The notes below the pieces were generated by a model, which searched no databases, was not told the origin of the DNA, and was given only the letters and a program-made list of their open reading frames with translations. A stretch of DNA of 64,000 nt, from NCBI GenBank assembly GCA_963708575.1, contig CAVPTB010000007.1, forward strand, positions 124,001 to 188,000, in the 5' to 3' direction. The position numbers were made by a program, and so were the translations under genes. Shown piece by piece: positions 43,983-53,299 of this stretch; position 1 is the stretch's first letter, and each line of letters starts with the position of its first letter. The stretch comes from DASVWZ01 sp963708575. Lineage in GTDB: Bacteria > Acidobacteriota > Terriglobia > Terriglobales > Acidobacteriaceae.

Positions 43983-44054
43983 CGTCGTTGGTCGTCCGTC
44001 CCGCTCTTCTAGCATGGAGCTGGGTTTGACCGACGACGAATGACCGGACGACGA
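43983..44054. repeat. Palindromic intergenic repeat, copy 3
   Basis: Between atpD and atpC within the operon. Left arm GTCGTTGGTCGTCCGTC, right arm GACCGACGACGAATGACCGGACGACG, complementary in parts and sharing GGTCGTC/GACGACG words with the copies at 28911 and 33137. A hairpin inside the transcript could adjust the atpD:atpC ratio. Confidence 0.6.
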
Positions 44055-44064
44055 GTTACCGACA

Positions 44065-44469
44065 ATGGCCGATACTTTTCAACTCGAAATCGTGACCCCC
44101 GAGAAGATGGTGGTGCGGGACTCCGCCGAGGAGATGCAGATTCCCGGCAAAGACGGGTATCTAGGAATCCTGCCGGGCCACGCTCCGCTGATCACTGAAC
44201 TCGCGGTTGGGGAAATCACATATCGCAATTCGGGAGAAACTCATCACCTTTCGGTAGCCTGGGGATTCGCCGAGGTCTTGCCTGATAAAGTAACCATTTT
44301 GGCGGAGACGGCCGAACGCGCGGACGAGATTGATGTAGCCCGCGCCGAGAAAGCGAAACAGAAGGCTGAAACTGCGATCGCACAATGCGCAACCGAAGAA
44401 GACTTCAAGCGTACGAATGCAGACTTGCAGCGAGCTGAAACGCGATTGGAAGTAGCGGAAAAGAAGTAA
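44065..44469 (+). CDS. atpC: F-type ATP synthase subunit epsilon
   Basis: 134 aa: TFQLEIVTPEKMVVRDSAEE, GYLGILPGHAPLITELAVGE and the C-terminal helical hairpin (RAEKAKQKAETAIAQCATEED). It regulates ATPase activity and connects to the c ring. Last gene of the operon; the a (atpB), c (atpE) and i subunits are not in the window. Confidence 0.95.
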   Translation: MADTFQLEIVTPEKMVVRDSAEEMQIPGKDGYLGILPGHAPLITELAVGEITYRNSGETHHLSVAWGFAEVLPDKVTILAETAERADEIDVARAEKAKQKAETAIAQCATEEDFKRTNADLQRAETRLEVAEKK

Positions 44470-44618
44470 GCTTTCGTGTGTTTGGCCGGCCGGTTGGCGT
44501 CTTGGCGGCCCGTAGTTCTCGCATAAACATTCCTGATACGCCCCATAAATTCTTTCAATTTCCGTGACCACTGCCCCACAGGTAGAGTTAGGCGAATCTC
44601 TGACTGGGAGGCCTGTTA

Positions 44619-46061
44619 ATGAAAAAGTCATGCATGGTCAGGTTCATGGCGTTTGCCTGGATGATGCTGTGTCTCGCGCCTTTTATCAGTGCACAAACCA
44701 CGACGACGCCGGTTGATCTCCAAGCCGCCCAATTGGTCCAGTTACAGCAGCAGGTCGCCGATGCCAGAAGCGCTGCGGATAATTCATGGATGCTGACGAG
44801 TTCTGCCTTAGTCCTGATGATGACCGGCCCTGGGTTGGCGCTGTTTTATGGCGGGTTAGTGCGCAGGAAAAATGTTCTCGCCACCATGATGCAGAGCTTT
44901 GCCATGATGGCAATCGTTACGGTTCTTTGGGCGATCTTCGGTTACAGCTTGAGTTTCGGTCCGGGTAACCACTTGATCGGAGGTTTGCGTTACCTATTCT
45001 TGCGCGGCGTCGGGGCGACACCAGATGGCGACTATGCGGCGACCATCCCACAACAGACTTTCATGATCTACCAGTTAATGTTCGCCATCATCACGCCGGC
45101 GCTGATTACCGGCGCGTTCGCGGAACGCATGAAGTTCAGTGCAATGGCTCTATTTACGGTGCTGTGGTCGATTCTGGTTTACGATCCCATGGCGCACATG
45201 GTTTGGGGCAAGGGTGGGCTGCTCAATGCGGCTCTGGGCGGCCGTTTTCCGACGCTGGATTTCGCCGGTGGAACCGTGGTCCACATCACGTCAGGAGTTT
45301 CCGCCCTGGTCTGTGCGCTGTATTTAGGGCGGCGTGTGGGCTACCCGAAGACGCCCATGCCTCCGCATAGTGTGGTGCTGAGTTTTATCGGAGCTTGCAT
45401 GCTGTGGGTAGGATGGTTTGGATTCAATGCGGGCAGTGCGCTAGCAGCGGGCAACTTGGCGACAAGCGCGTTTGTTGCGACGCATTTTGCCGCGGCTGCT
45501 GCATCCCTGGCATGGGGCGGCGCGGAATGGATCCGCAACGGCAAGCCGAGTGCCCTCGGTGCGATCTCCGGCGCCGTAGCTGGACTGGTGGCGATTACTC
45601 CGGCTGCAGGATTTGTTGGGCCGATGCCGGCTTTAGCGATTGGATTTGCGGCTGGAGCGTTCTGCTACTACATGGTTGTCAGCGTGAAAGCGAAATTTGG
45701 GTATGACGACTCTCTCGATGCTTTCGGCGTTCACGGTGCCGGCGGGACTTTGGGCGCGTTGCTGACTGGAGTCTTCGCCTCGAGCGCGATCAACCCGATC
45801 TTCAAGAGCATTCAGGGCACTCCTACCGCTTCTGGGCTGATCGAAGGGAATGCCCACCAATTGCTCAACCAACTGGTTGGTGTTGGTGTTGCGTGGGCGC
45901 TGGCGATTCTAGGTACTCTCGCCGCCCTAAAAATCGTGGATATGACGATTGGCCTGCGCGTGGGTGAAGAACACGAGATCCTTGGTCTCGACCTCACCCA
46001 GCACGGCGAGGAAGGCTACATTTGGGATACCCCGGAAGCCGCGCCCATGGCCGCCGATTAG
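44619..46061 (+). CDS. amt: Ammonium transporter Amt
   Basis: 480 aa with a cleavable signal peptide (FAWMMLCLAPFISA-QT) and 11 membrane helices. Conserved: SSALVLMMTGPGLALFYGGLVRRKNVL, GAFAERMKFS, FAGGTVVHITSGVSAL with the first pore histidine and AFGVHGAGGTLGALLTGVF with the second. It imports ammonium/ammonia. The GGGAGGCC upstream of the ATG is the ribosome site. No glnK/glnB follows, which is unusual as the pair is often linked. C-terminal GLDLTQHGEEGY is the usual Amt end. Confidence 0.95.
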   Translation: MKKSCMVRFMAFAWMMLCLAPFISAQTTTTPVDLQAAQLVQLQQQVADARSAADNSWMLTSSALVLMMTGPGLALFYGGLVRRKNVLATMMQSFAMMAIVTVLWAIFGYSLSFGPGNHLIGGLRYLFLRGVGATPDGDYAATIPQQTFMIYQLMFAIITPALITGAFAERMKFSAMALFTVLWSILVYDPMAHMVWGKGGLLNAALGGRFPTLDFAGGTVVHITSGVSALVCALYLGRRVGYPKTPMPPHSVVLSFIGACMLWVGWFGFNAGSALAAGNLATSAFVATHFAAAAASLAWGGAEWIRNGKPSALGAISGAVAGLVAITPAAGFVGPMPALAIGFAAGAFCYYMVVSVKAKFGYDDSLDAFGVHGAGGTLGALLTGVFASSAINPIFKSIQGTPTASGLIEGNAHQLLNQLVGVGVAWALAILGTLAALKIVDMTIGLRVGEEHEILGLDLTQHGEEGYIWDTPEAAPMAAD

Positions 46062-46115
46062 TTCGACCGCAACATCTGGATAGCCTAAGCCGATCGCCTT
46101 GCCTAGACTTGATTC

Positions 46116-46841
46116 ATGGAACGAAGTCCCATTGAGGCGATCTCGGCAAGGCTGGCAGCACTAAATTGGAAGGGACTGCGGCAATCTCTCTGGCAGCTCG
46201 GCTACGCTGTCACTCCTGCACTCTTGACCCAAGCTGAATGTCAGAATCTCGTCGGCCTGTACGGCTGCGATGAAGCATTTCGCAGTCATATTATTATGGC
46301 GCGATACCGCTTTGGTCGCGGCGATTACAAGTATTTCAACTACCCTCTTCCTGAAATCGTTCAGCATTTGCGTGAACAGAGCTACTCATACCTGGCGCCG
46401 GTTGCGAAAGAGTGGAGTGAAGCCTTGGGAATGTCAGCCGTTTTCCCGCTGCAACACTCCGCATTTCTGGATATCTGCAGGCAATCCAAGCAGACCCGGC
46501 CTACCCCTTTGCTCCTTCATTACGAAGAAGGGGACTTCAACTGCTTGCACCAGGATTTGTACGGTTCGGTTGCATTTCCGTTTCAAATGACGTGTTTTCT
46601 CAGCCAGCCAGGAATTGATTTTGAGGGAGGGGAGTTTGTGCTGAGCGAACAGCAGCCGCGAGCGCAGTCAAAGGTGGAGGTAATCTCGCCGGGACAGGGT
46701 CAAGCTGTGATCTTCACCACGCGATATCGTCCGGTACAAGGTAGCCGCGGCTATTACCGAACGAATATTCGCCATGGAGTGAGCAGAGTCCGGCGCGGAA
46801 TCCGCTTTACCTTGGGAGTCATTTATCACGATGCGGAGTAG
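46116..46841 (+). CDS. 2-oxoglutarate/Fe(II)-dependent oxygenase
   Basis: 241 aa. The double-stranded beta-helix has the Fe ligands H-x-D (LHQDLYGSVAFPFQ) and a distal His with the 2OG-binding Arg (IRHGVSRVRRGIRFTLGVI), with FEGGEFVLSE between. This matches the 2OG-Fe(II) oxygenase superfamily of prolyl-4-hydroxylase/AlkB-like structure. Substrate unknown; the neighbours (ammonium transporter, acidic protein) give no clue. Confidence 0.83.
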   Translation: MERSPIEAISARLAALNWKGLRQSLWQLGYAVTPALLTQAECQNLVGLYGCDEAFRSHIIMARYRFGRGDYKYFNYPLPEIVQHLREQSYSYLAPVAKEWSEALGMSAVFPLQHSAFLDICRQSKQTRPTPLLLHYEEGDFNCLHQDLYGSVAFPFQMTCFLSQPGIDFEGGEFVLSEQQPRAQSKVEVISPGQGQAVIFTTRYRPVQGSRGYYRTNIRHGVSRVRRGIRFTLGVIYHDAE

Positions 46842-46883
46842 CCTCTAGTGCCAGGATCGCATCCAAGGCGCAGGAGGCTGAGC

Positions 46884-47171
46884 ATGCGAAGGACTAAGCA
46901 GGACAACGAAGCGGCTTTAGACGAATTAGGAAGTGATCCCGGGCAAGTGGGTCCGGACAGCGGCGGACAATCGGGCGATCCTCAGCAACTCTCTTCGGTG
47001 GCGGACGCGGCGGATGAAAGTGTGGAAGAACTTGCCGAGACCGATCAAGCCTTCGAGGCCTCAGCGATCGAAGGAGTCGAAGATGCTTCGGACCATCCAG
47101 AGAGGCCGGTGCATACGCACGAAGAATACGGACGCCCCGACGACTTGCCGCCGCGCAATGGTTCCGACTAG
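46884..47171 (+). CDS. Small acidic, disordered protein
   Basis: 95 aa from ATG 46884 with AGGAGG 7 nt upstream. Very rich in Asp, Glu, Gly, Ser and Pro (DELGSDPGQVGPDSGGQSG, ADAADESVEELAETDQ), lacking hydrophobic core or cysteines; ends HTHEEYGRPDDLPPRNGSD. Probably intrinsically disordered. Codon usage and the strong ribosome site suggest it is real. Function unknown. Confidence 0.6.
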   Translation: MRRTKQDNEAALDELGSDPGQVGPDSGGQSGDPQQLSSVADAADESVEELAETDQAFEASAIEGVEDASDHPERPVHTHEEYGRPDDLPPRNGSD

Positions 47172-47283
47172 ACCTTGCGAGAGAGCAGATCCCAGCCTTT
47201 GCGACAATCGTATCGACGTGTTCGTACCGACTACCGACGGGCGATCCGATAAGGGTCGCCGTCACGCCCACCGGTTGCTGGAT

Positions 47284-48414
47284 TTAATGAGGGCCTGCCG
47301 GCGGGCCACTTTCAGCGGGCTTGGCAAACCTGGCATCGTCGACAGGAACATTGGTTTGCACGTCCTGTACCTGGATTGTGAAGCTCCCGGAGGTGCGAGC
47401 CAGCGTCCAGCGGAAGGGAATTTTTACTCCGGCCGAATCGCGGTAATCCGCGTAGTCGATTTGTGTGGGGTTAAGTCCTAACGGCGAATCGATGTATCTC
47501 ACCATACGCACCAATAAACCGGATTGTTGATCGAAATAGAGATGCACTGGAGATTGACCGTCGCGAGTTCCGGTCACAACATAAGTGGCCTGGCCGCCAG
47601 TCTTTTCCGTTCCGTCCGTCTTCAGAGTGTTAAAGATCTGCTTGATGTGAGCCGGAAGAGACAAGTCGGCGTCAAGCTTGGCCGCTTCAATGTCGCCGCC
47701 GTGCATTTCGCGCACTGGACGACCTGGATTGCCGAGCCATCCGGATTGGCCGTCAAATGCGGTAATGCTCTCGCCGCCGTTGGGCATGTGCATGATCGAT
47801 GCCCGTTTGTCGGGGGCCTTGCCATAGATTTCGATTGGCATCTGCCGTCCTCCGGCGTCCATGGTGCCCTTTTCAACCCGACTGGAAACTTTCCGCAGAG
47901 CGTCAGTCCCTCCGACCGCCTGCAGATACTTGTCCACCAAGGCTTCCGCGGACGGAAGTTTGTCGCCAGGCTGCGGCTCAGGCTCTTCCGTTGCGGGTGG
48001 CCGTTCCACTGAAATGACGGGGATGCTGACTGGCTTCGAATTGCCGCGATGACACGAATAGCAAGTGACTTCCCGGTGTCCATCAAAGTTGTCCTGATTA
48101 ATGACCGTCATCATCTGAATCATCTTGCGGGCGGTTTGCTTCGCCTGCTTATCGTCCTTTTCGAAAGCGCCTTCCACGTGGCAAAACTCGCACTCCACCC
48201 CCAAAGATGCAGAAATAAACTGCATGGCCGGGATCAGTTGGTCTGCGGGAAGTCCCTTTAATACGCGGATGTTCTTGAACGCTTGATCTGTGGTCTTTGG
48301 CGCGGACGAATTGGGCGCCGGATTTCCTGATTGCGAGCCAGCAATCGACGGGGCGAATGAAAGGGTCACAACCGCGAGCGCGACGATAGCGCAGGTCTTC
48401 AGTGTTCGATGCAT
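47284..48414 (-). CDS. Two-haem cytochrome c with LolA-like domain
   Basis: 376 aa from ATG 48414 (AAGGA 6 nt upstream); the open frame reaches 48600 but the signal peptide (TCAIVALAVVTLSFAPSIAG) begins here. Two CxxCH haem sites: VECEFCHVEGAF and VTCYSCHRGNSK, within a region like the reaction-centre cytochrome c subunit family seen in Acidobacteriota. The C-terminal ~200 residues (from KYLQAVGGTDALRKVSSRV) resemble lipoprotein-sorting (LolA/LppX-type) beta-sheet proteins. Periplasmic, haem added by the Ccm/Ccs system. Electron partner unknown. Confidence 0.85.
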   Translation of the reverse strand: MHRTLKTCAIVALAVVTLSFAPSIAGSQSGNPAPNSSAPKTTDQAFKNIRVLKGLPADQLIPAMQFISASLGVECEFCHVEGAFEKDDKQAKQTARKMIQMMTVINQDNFDGHREVTCYSCHRGNSKPVSIPVISVERPPATEEPEPQPGDKLPSAEALVDKYLQAVGGTDALRKVSSRVEKGTMDAGGRQMPIEIYGKAPDKRASIMHMPNGGESITAFDGQSGWLGNPGRPVREMHGGDIEAAKLDADLSLPAHIKQIFNTLKTDGTEKTGGQATYVVTGTRDGQSPVHLYFDQQSGLLVRMVRYIDSPLGLNPTQIDYADYRDSAGVKIPFRWTLARTSGSFTIQVQDVQTNVPVDDARFAKPAESGPPAGPH

Positions 48415-48503
48415 GTTGATCCTTGGGCGTAGAGCGCAACGGAAGTGTAGCAAAGTGCGGGACGAAGTGGAGTTTGTATTGTGGGTGCCAGTCGAACAGC
48501 GTT

Positions 48504-49355
48504 CTACCAGTAGGTAAAGTTTAGGCGATCGAGCCAGATCGAGTAGGGTGATTGGGCGCGGTTGCCATCTTGCTGGTAGTTGATGGTAATGCCGTGCCAA
48601 GTGCTGGAAGTCGGATCTTCCTGATAGTTCAAAGTGGTCTGCTCACCGTTGAGCGTGATGGATTGGAAGATCAGTTTGTCATCCTGAGTTCGTTGTACCT
48701 GAAGGATCAGGTGGTTCCAGGCATTGTTCTGAGGCTTACAGGAGGCTCCCGTCGAGTGCCACTTCTTGGCCTGGTTGTCCCAGATGTCCCATTCGTTTCC
48801 GCCGGCGATCCGGCATTCGTGTCCCCAGATGAAAGACAGGCCATCCGCGAATTGATTGATGTCGAATTCAAGCGCCTGGGAAGCTGACAGATCGGTTGCG
48901 TAGAAATAAACGTCATAGGTGAAGTTGTGCAAACCGGAAACCAGCGTGTGGTTTTTGTCCGGTAGTCCCTGTGACGAGAAATCCCCGATGAGGTGATTGT
49001 TCCAAAGAACGTCGGAGAACGAAGTTTGGCCGCCAAGGTCAAACTGGGTGGCGTTGCCGCTCTGAGAGGGGGACCGGATGCCCGGCGTCATGGCCCACGT
49101 TACCTGTGGCCCAGTCGGCAGACAGGACTGGCAGATAGCATACGATGTGGGTAGTAAGCCATAACCTGTCCACCCGCTGCTTCCCTGTAGTCCAGAAAAC
49201 GTTGTGCCCTGCTGATTGCCGCCAGTCCCACCGGGATTCTGGGAGCCTGACGGGTCATTCTTACCGCCATTGGCACTCGAGATCCCGCCACAGTTCAGGG
49301 TGCCAGCGGAAAGAAAGAGCGTGATCAGCAAGGTTAGAAGGCAACGACAACTCAT
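48504..49355 (-). CDS. Concanavalin-A-like lectin/glucanase-fold lipoprotein
   Basis: 283 aa. Lipoprotein signal with lipobox LNCG. After a Gly/Asn/Gln-rich linker (residues ~25-55) comes a single beta-sandwich domain with HNFTYDVYFYATDLSASQ, ALEFDINQFADGLSFIWGHEC, WHSTGASCKPQNNAWNHL and QSPYSIWLDRLNFTYW, a pattern of ConA-like sugar-binding/hydrolase domains. Two Cys pairs are visible. Function likely carbohydrate binding but not proven. Divergent from the hydrogenase operon. Confidence 0.7.
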   Translation of the reverse strand: MSCRCLLTLLITLFLSAGTLNCGGISSANGGKNDPSGSQNPGGTGGNQQGTTFSGLQGSSGWTGYGLLPTSYAICQSCLPTGPQVTWAMTPGIRSPSQSGNATQFDLGGQTSFSDVLWNNHLIGDFSSQGLPDKNHTLVSGLHNFTYDVYFYATDLSASQALEFDINQFADGLSFIWGHECRIAGGNEWDIWDNQAKKWHSTGASCKPQNNAWNHLILQVQRTQDDKLIFQSITLNGEQTTLNYQEDPTSSTWHGITINYQQDGNRAQSPYSIWLDRLNFTYW

Positions 49356-49885
49356 CCAGAAAGGTCCTTAAAATTCGTTCTGCGGAGTGGGCGTGGTTTT
49401 GCGTCTAGGGGCATTCTGACGGCAAAACAGCCTTTTCACCAGATAACCGGTGTTCATGTCCGGTCTCGCGCCCAGAGCCAACCCTCCGCCCAGCCTGGAG
49501 ATCCGAACGGTGACTGATTGGCTGGCGGTCAGGTGCTCACGTTGAAGTGTGACTTTGATCACTGCTTCGAAGTACCTAGAACGGCGATAACCATTGCGTC
49601 CATGCCGTGCCGCCTGGATGGAAGTGCGGATCGGTCCTGGAGACATCGGGAAAGGAGAATTGAGCCTAGCGTCCTGATACAGCATGTTACTGACCGGTCT
49701 TACTTAGTCTCGGCTCATATTCCTTCCCAGTTCTCACAGGTCCAAAAGCAACTTCCTAAGTCCAAAGGTCGCAAGGATAGACAAACAGCTTATTCAGGTT
49801 CGCCAGCGAGGTCGGGTTGGACCTTGGGACCGATTGCATGTTCGGACCAGAAGCCCCTCTGGCGCGCCCTTCAGGGAAGGCGCAC
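49356..49885. other. Divergent promoter region before the hydrogenase genes
   Basis: 530 nt between the lectin-fold lipoprotein (minus) and hybO (plus). Long frames here (49368-49685 minus; the extension of hybO to 49817) look like non-coding translation. It must hold the hydrogenase promoter; I found no sigma-54 or clear sigma-70 site. Confidence 0.45.
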
Positions 49886-51073
49886 ATGTCGAAAACCACC
49901 GAGCACGAAACGATTGGCGAACACCTAAAAGCCTGCGGGGTCTCGCGACGAAATTTTATCCAGTTATGCGGCGCTCTCATGGTGACCGCGCCCGCCGGTC
50001 TGGCGCTAACCAGCAAGACCTCAGTCCTACAGGTCGCTGCCGCAATCGCCAAAACAAAACGGCCTTCCGTGATCTGGCTGCACTTCCAGGATTGCACGGG
50101 CTGCTCTGAGACTTTGCTCCGAACCTCGCGCCCTGACGTGGCGGACCTCATCTTGAATGTGATCTCGCTCGACTACCACGAGACCCTGATGGCAGCGTCT
50201 GGATACCAAGCCGAAGCGGCGCTGAAGCAGGCGGTTCAAGACAACCTGGGAAAGTTCGTGCTCGTCGTGGAAGGCTCGATCCCCACCAAGGACAATGGTC
50301 AGTACATGAAACTGGCCGGTCGTCCGGCGATTCAGGTACTCAAAGAGATCGCACCGAAAGCGGCGGCGGTGGTGGCGATGGGATCGTGTGCTTCATGGGG
50401 CGGCGTGCCCTCTGCAGATCCCAATCCGACCGGCGCTCAAGGCGTCGATTCGATCATCACCGAGAAGCCAGTGGTCAACATTCCGGGCTGCCCCACCAAT
50501 CCTTATAACTTGCTTGCCGTAGTTCTCGAATACGCCACCATGGGCCGCTTACCGGCGCTGGATCAATACAACCGCCCGCTGTTTGCCTTCGACCGTGTGA
50601 TCCACAACCATTGCCCTCGACGCGCACATTTCGATGCTGGGCGGTATGTCAAGGAGTTCGGTGATGACGGTCACAAGCAGGGGTGGTGCCTTTACAAGAT
50701 GGGCTGCAAGGGCCCGGTTACCCATGCGGTGTGCTCGACAAGGCACTTCAACGAAGTTCCGGACGTATGGCCGATTGGCATTGGCGCACCATGCGTCGGA
50801 TGCACCGAAAAAGAAATCGCATTCCGCGTGCCAATCTTCCAGACGGTCGACATCCACGGCGCCACTCCTCCAGAGGCGTTACCGCTGATCAATACCCCCG
50901 TTGGGAGCATTGGAACAGCGGCGGCGGCGATGGTAGGAGCGATAGCTGGCGGCATCGGCGGCGCTGCTCTCATGGCTTCGCGCAGACTGCCCCCGAAAGA
51001 CGTTGGACATTCCTGGGAAAGCGAAAACTCCGACGATTCGAAATCCGACAAAGGCACGCACAAAGGAGAATAG
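49886..51073 (+). CDS. hybO: [NiFe]-hydrogenase small subunit, Hyb-type
   Basis: 395 aa from ATG 49886 (GGGAAGG 7 nt upstream). Tat signal VSRRNFIQLCGALMV; proximal-cluster cysteines in DCTGCSE, MGSCASWGG and PGCPTNPYN; distal/medial-cluster pattern in IHNHCPRRAHFDAG, GWCLYKMGCKGP and APCVGCTEKE; C-terminal helix (SIGTAAAAMVGAIAGGIGG) as membrane anchor, then a charged tail. Carries electrons from the NiFe centre to the membrane partner. First gene of hybOABCD; it ends 2 nt before hybA. Confidence 0.94.
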   Translation: MSKTTEHETIGEHLKACGVSRRNFIQLCGALMVTAPAGLALTSKTSVLQVAAAIAKTKRPSVIWLHFQDCTGCSETLLRTSRPDVADLILNVISLDYHETLMAASGYQAEAALKQAVQDNLGKFVLVVEGSIPTKDNGQYMKLAGRPAIQVLKEIAPKAAAVVAMGSCASWGGVPSADPNPTGAQGVDSIITEKPVVNIPGCPTNPYNLLAVVLEYATMGRLPALDQYNRPLFAFDRVIHNHCPRRAHFDAGRYVKEFGDDGHKQGWCLYKMGCKGPVTHAVCSTRHFNEVPDVWPIGIGAPCVGCTEKEIAFRVPIFQTVDIHGATPPEALPLINTPVGSIGTAAAAMVGAIAGGIGGAALMASRRLPPKDVGHSWESENSDDSKSDKGTHKGE

Positions 51074-51075
51074 CC

Positions 51076-52005
51076 ATGGAAATTACTCGCCGTGACCTCC
51101 TGGTAAAACTCGGGACCGGGGCAGCAACCGGAGCGGTAGCTGCAGCAAGCCTAGGCGGTATCGCCTCCGCGGAGGAGTCGGTTCAAGCTTCGCCAGCTGC
51201 GTTGGGCATGTTATACGACGCGACCCGATGTATCGGGTGCCAGTCTTGCGTAGCGGCATGCGCCCAAGCCAATAACCTACGTCCCGATACACGCCGCGAT
51301 TCACTGCATCAATCTCCGGCCGACTTGAACAACACCACCAAAAACATCATCAAGCTGTACAAGCCGACCGACGGAAAGTCTTATTCCTACGTGAAGCAGC
51401 AGTGCATGCACTGCGTCGATCCGGCTTGCATTGCGGGTTGCATGTTTAAGGGACTGAAGAAGGATCCGAAGACTGGAGTAGTGACCTGGAACGGGAAGCT
51501 TTGTGTGGGATGCCGGTACTGCGAAATCTCCTGCCCGTTTCACGTTCCGAAATTCCGTTGGGAAGGATTCAATCCCGAGATCGTAAAGTGTGAGCTCTGC
51601 AAGGAGCGTCTGGCAAAGGGACAAGAACCGGCCTGCACTTCGGTATGTCCTGTGCACGCTGTAGTGTTCGGCACACGTACGGATCTGTTAAAGGAAGCCA
51701 AGCGGCGCATTGCAGAAAGTCCGGGAAAGTATTACCAGGACCGTGTCTACGGGGAAAAAGAAGCGGGCGGCACGCAAGTGATTTATCTCTCGCACGTGCC
51801 CTTTGAAAAGCTAGGCCTTCCCGAATTGCCCGAAGAATCGGTTCCGCAGAAGTATCTGAAGTGGCAAAAACGGCTGTACAGCTACTTAATCCTGCCGGTC
51901 GGGCTGTACGCGTCGATTGTCGGGGTCGTCAGTAAGAATTGGAAAGATCATCGCGAGCACATGGATGAGCAGGAAAAAATCACCGGGTTGAGGCCGCAGA
52001 TATGA
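51076..52005 (+). CDS. hybA: Hydrogenase 4Fe-4S ferredoxin subunit HybA
   Basis: 309 aa. Tat-type signal EITRRDLLVKLGTGAATG, then four [4Fe-4S] clusters: CIGCQSCVAACAQAN, CMHCVDPACIAGCMF, CVGCRYCEISCPFH and CELCKERLAKGQEPACTSVCP. A C-terminal hydrophobic helix (SYLILPVGLYASIVGVVS) anchors it. It connects the small subunit to the NrfD-like HybB. The open frame continues upstream inside hybO but the Tat start at 51076 is clear. Confidence 0.93.
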   Translation: MEITRRDLLVKLGTGAATGAVAAASLGGIASAEESVQASPAALGMLYDATRCIGCQSCVAACAQANNLRPDTRRDSLHQSPADLNNTTKNIIKLYKPTDGKSYSYVKQQCMHCVDPACIAGCMFKGLKKDPKTGVVTWNGKLCVGCRYCEISCPFHVPKFRWEGFNPEIVKCELCKERLAKGQEPACTSVCPVHAVVFGTRTDLLKEAKRRIAESPGKYYQDRVYGEKEAGGTQVIYLSHVPFEKLGLPELPEESVPQKYLKWQKRLYSYLILPVGLYASIVGVVSKNWKDHREHMDEQEKITGLRPQI

Positions 52006-53267
52006 AGGAGACCTGGGAAAGAGATGTTCCGGTTTTCGACGTTCCCATTTGGACGACACCATTCAAGGTGCTTTGCACACTAGGCGGACTTGCCATTGTG
52101 TTTGTGACCTACCGTGAACTAGCAGGGCTTGGCCCCGCCAGCGGCATGAACGACGCCTATGCATGGGGCATCTGGAAGACTTTCAACACAATGGTGCTCA
52201 CCGGGCTTGGGTCCGGCGCCTTCTCGATCGGCATCGCGGCATGGCTCTTCCGTCGCAACAATTTGCACGTCGTCATGCGCACAGCGGCGCTCACCAGTTT
52301 TCTGGCATATGCATCAGGGCTGACGATGTTGGGTATCGATGTAGGCCGGCCCTGGAACTTCTATTGGATCTTTTGCCCATGGCGTTGGAACTACCACTCC
52401 CCACTTCTTGAAGTCGCTCTTTGCATGCCGGTGTATGCGGCGTTTCCTCTGCTGCTGGAGAATGTGCCCCCGGCGCTCGACTGGTTCCATGAGCACAAGC
52501 CGGAGTGGAAGCCGTTCGTCAAGATTGCCGAGAAGATCATCGTTGCCGGCTATCCGTGGATCGTAGGCCTGGCGTATGTGCTCCCGGCGATGCACCAGTC
52601 CTCACTTGGCGCATTGATGTTATTGGGCGGATCCCGGGTCCACCCACTATGGCAGACCCCGCTGCTCCCTCTTCTCTATGTCTGGGCCGCGGCATTTATG
52701 GGGTTCTCGTGCGTGGCGGGTACGCTACTCTTTTGCGGCCTGATGTGGAACCGGCCGTTCGACCTCGCCATTCTCGGGGAGATGAATCGGCTGACAGCTT
52801 GGCTCATTGGATCATGGCTGGTACTTCGCATTGGCGATGTCATCGTGCGGGGAAAATTACCCCTCGCATTTCAGGCGAACATTTATGCTGGGCTCTTCTG
52901 GACGGAGACTTTGTTTCTCTGCGTTGCGCTCTGGATGCTGCGGGATTCGTCCATGCTGCGCAGTCCCCGGAAGATGTTTCACGCGCAAGTGATCGCTGCA
53001 ATCGGAGGCATGCTGTACCGTTTCGATCCTACGACCCTGGCATTTCAGCCGAAACCTGGAGCCTTCTATTTCCCAACCATGATTGAGTTGTTTGTATCCC
53101 TCGGCTTCGTGTCGCTAGCCATCGCCGCCTTCATGTTCCTGGTAAAGGTGCTGGCGATTCTACCGGCACCCACCCGCCTTTGGTACACGATGGAAGCGCG
53201 GCGATGGAAGCAGCCAAAGAGTTTCCCGGACAGTGTGAAGCGTGAACAATTTGCAACTGGCGATTAA
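52002..53267 (+). CDS. hybB: Hydrogenase membrane subunit HybB (NrfD family)
   Basis: 421 aa, about ten hydrophobic helices (for example VLCTLGGLAIVFVTYREL, LTAWLIGSWLVLRIGDVI), NrfD/PsrC-like, without haem His pairs of HyaC type. It passes electrons to the quinone pool and may conserve energy. It overlaps hybA by 4 nt (ATGA). Conserved WxxWNYHSPLLEV motif. Confidence 0.92.
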   Translation: MKETWERDVPVFDVPIWTTPFKVLCTLGGLAIVFVTYRELAGLGPASGMNDAYAWGIWKTFNTMVLTGLGSGAFSIGIAAWLFRRNNLHVVMRTAALTSFLAYASGLTMLGIDVGRPWNFYWIFCPWRWNYHSPLLEVALCMPVYAAFPLLLENVPPALDWFHEHKPEWKPFVKIAEKIIVAGYPWIVGLAYVLPAMHQSSLGALMLLGGSRVHPLWQTPLLPLLYVWAAAFMGFSCVAGTLLFCGLMWNRPFDLAILGEMNRLTAWLIGSWLVLRIGDVIVRGKLPLAFQANIYAGLFWTETLFLCVALWMLRDSSMLRSPRKMFHAQVIAAIGGMLYRFDPTTLAFQPKPGAFYFPTMIELFVSLGFVSLAIAAFMFLVKVLAILPAPTRLWYTMEARRWKQPKSFPDSVKREQFATGD

Positions 53268-53299
53268 GCGTTAAAAATTCTAGTTACAGGTAAGAAAAT

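Noticed and set aside
49368..49685. Minus-strand frame in the hydrogenase promoter region
   Set aside because: Arg-rich, no family pattern, no ribosome site; more likely spacer.
50683..51075. Upstream extension of hybA inside hybO
   Set aside because: The Tat signal EITRRDLL begins at 51076 right after the hybO stop; the extension is an out-of-frame shadow of hybO.
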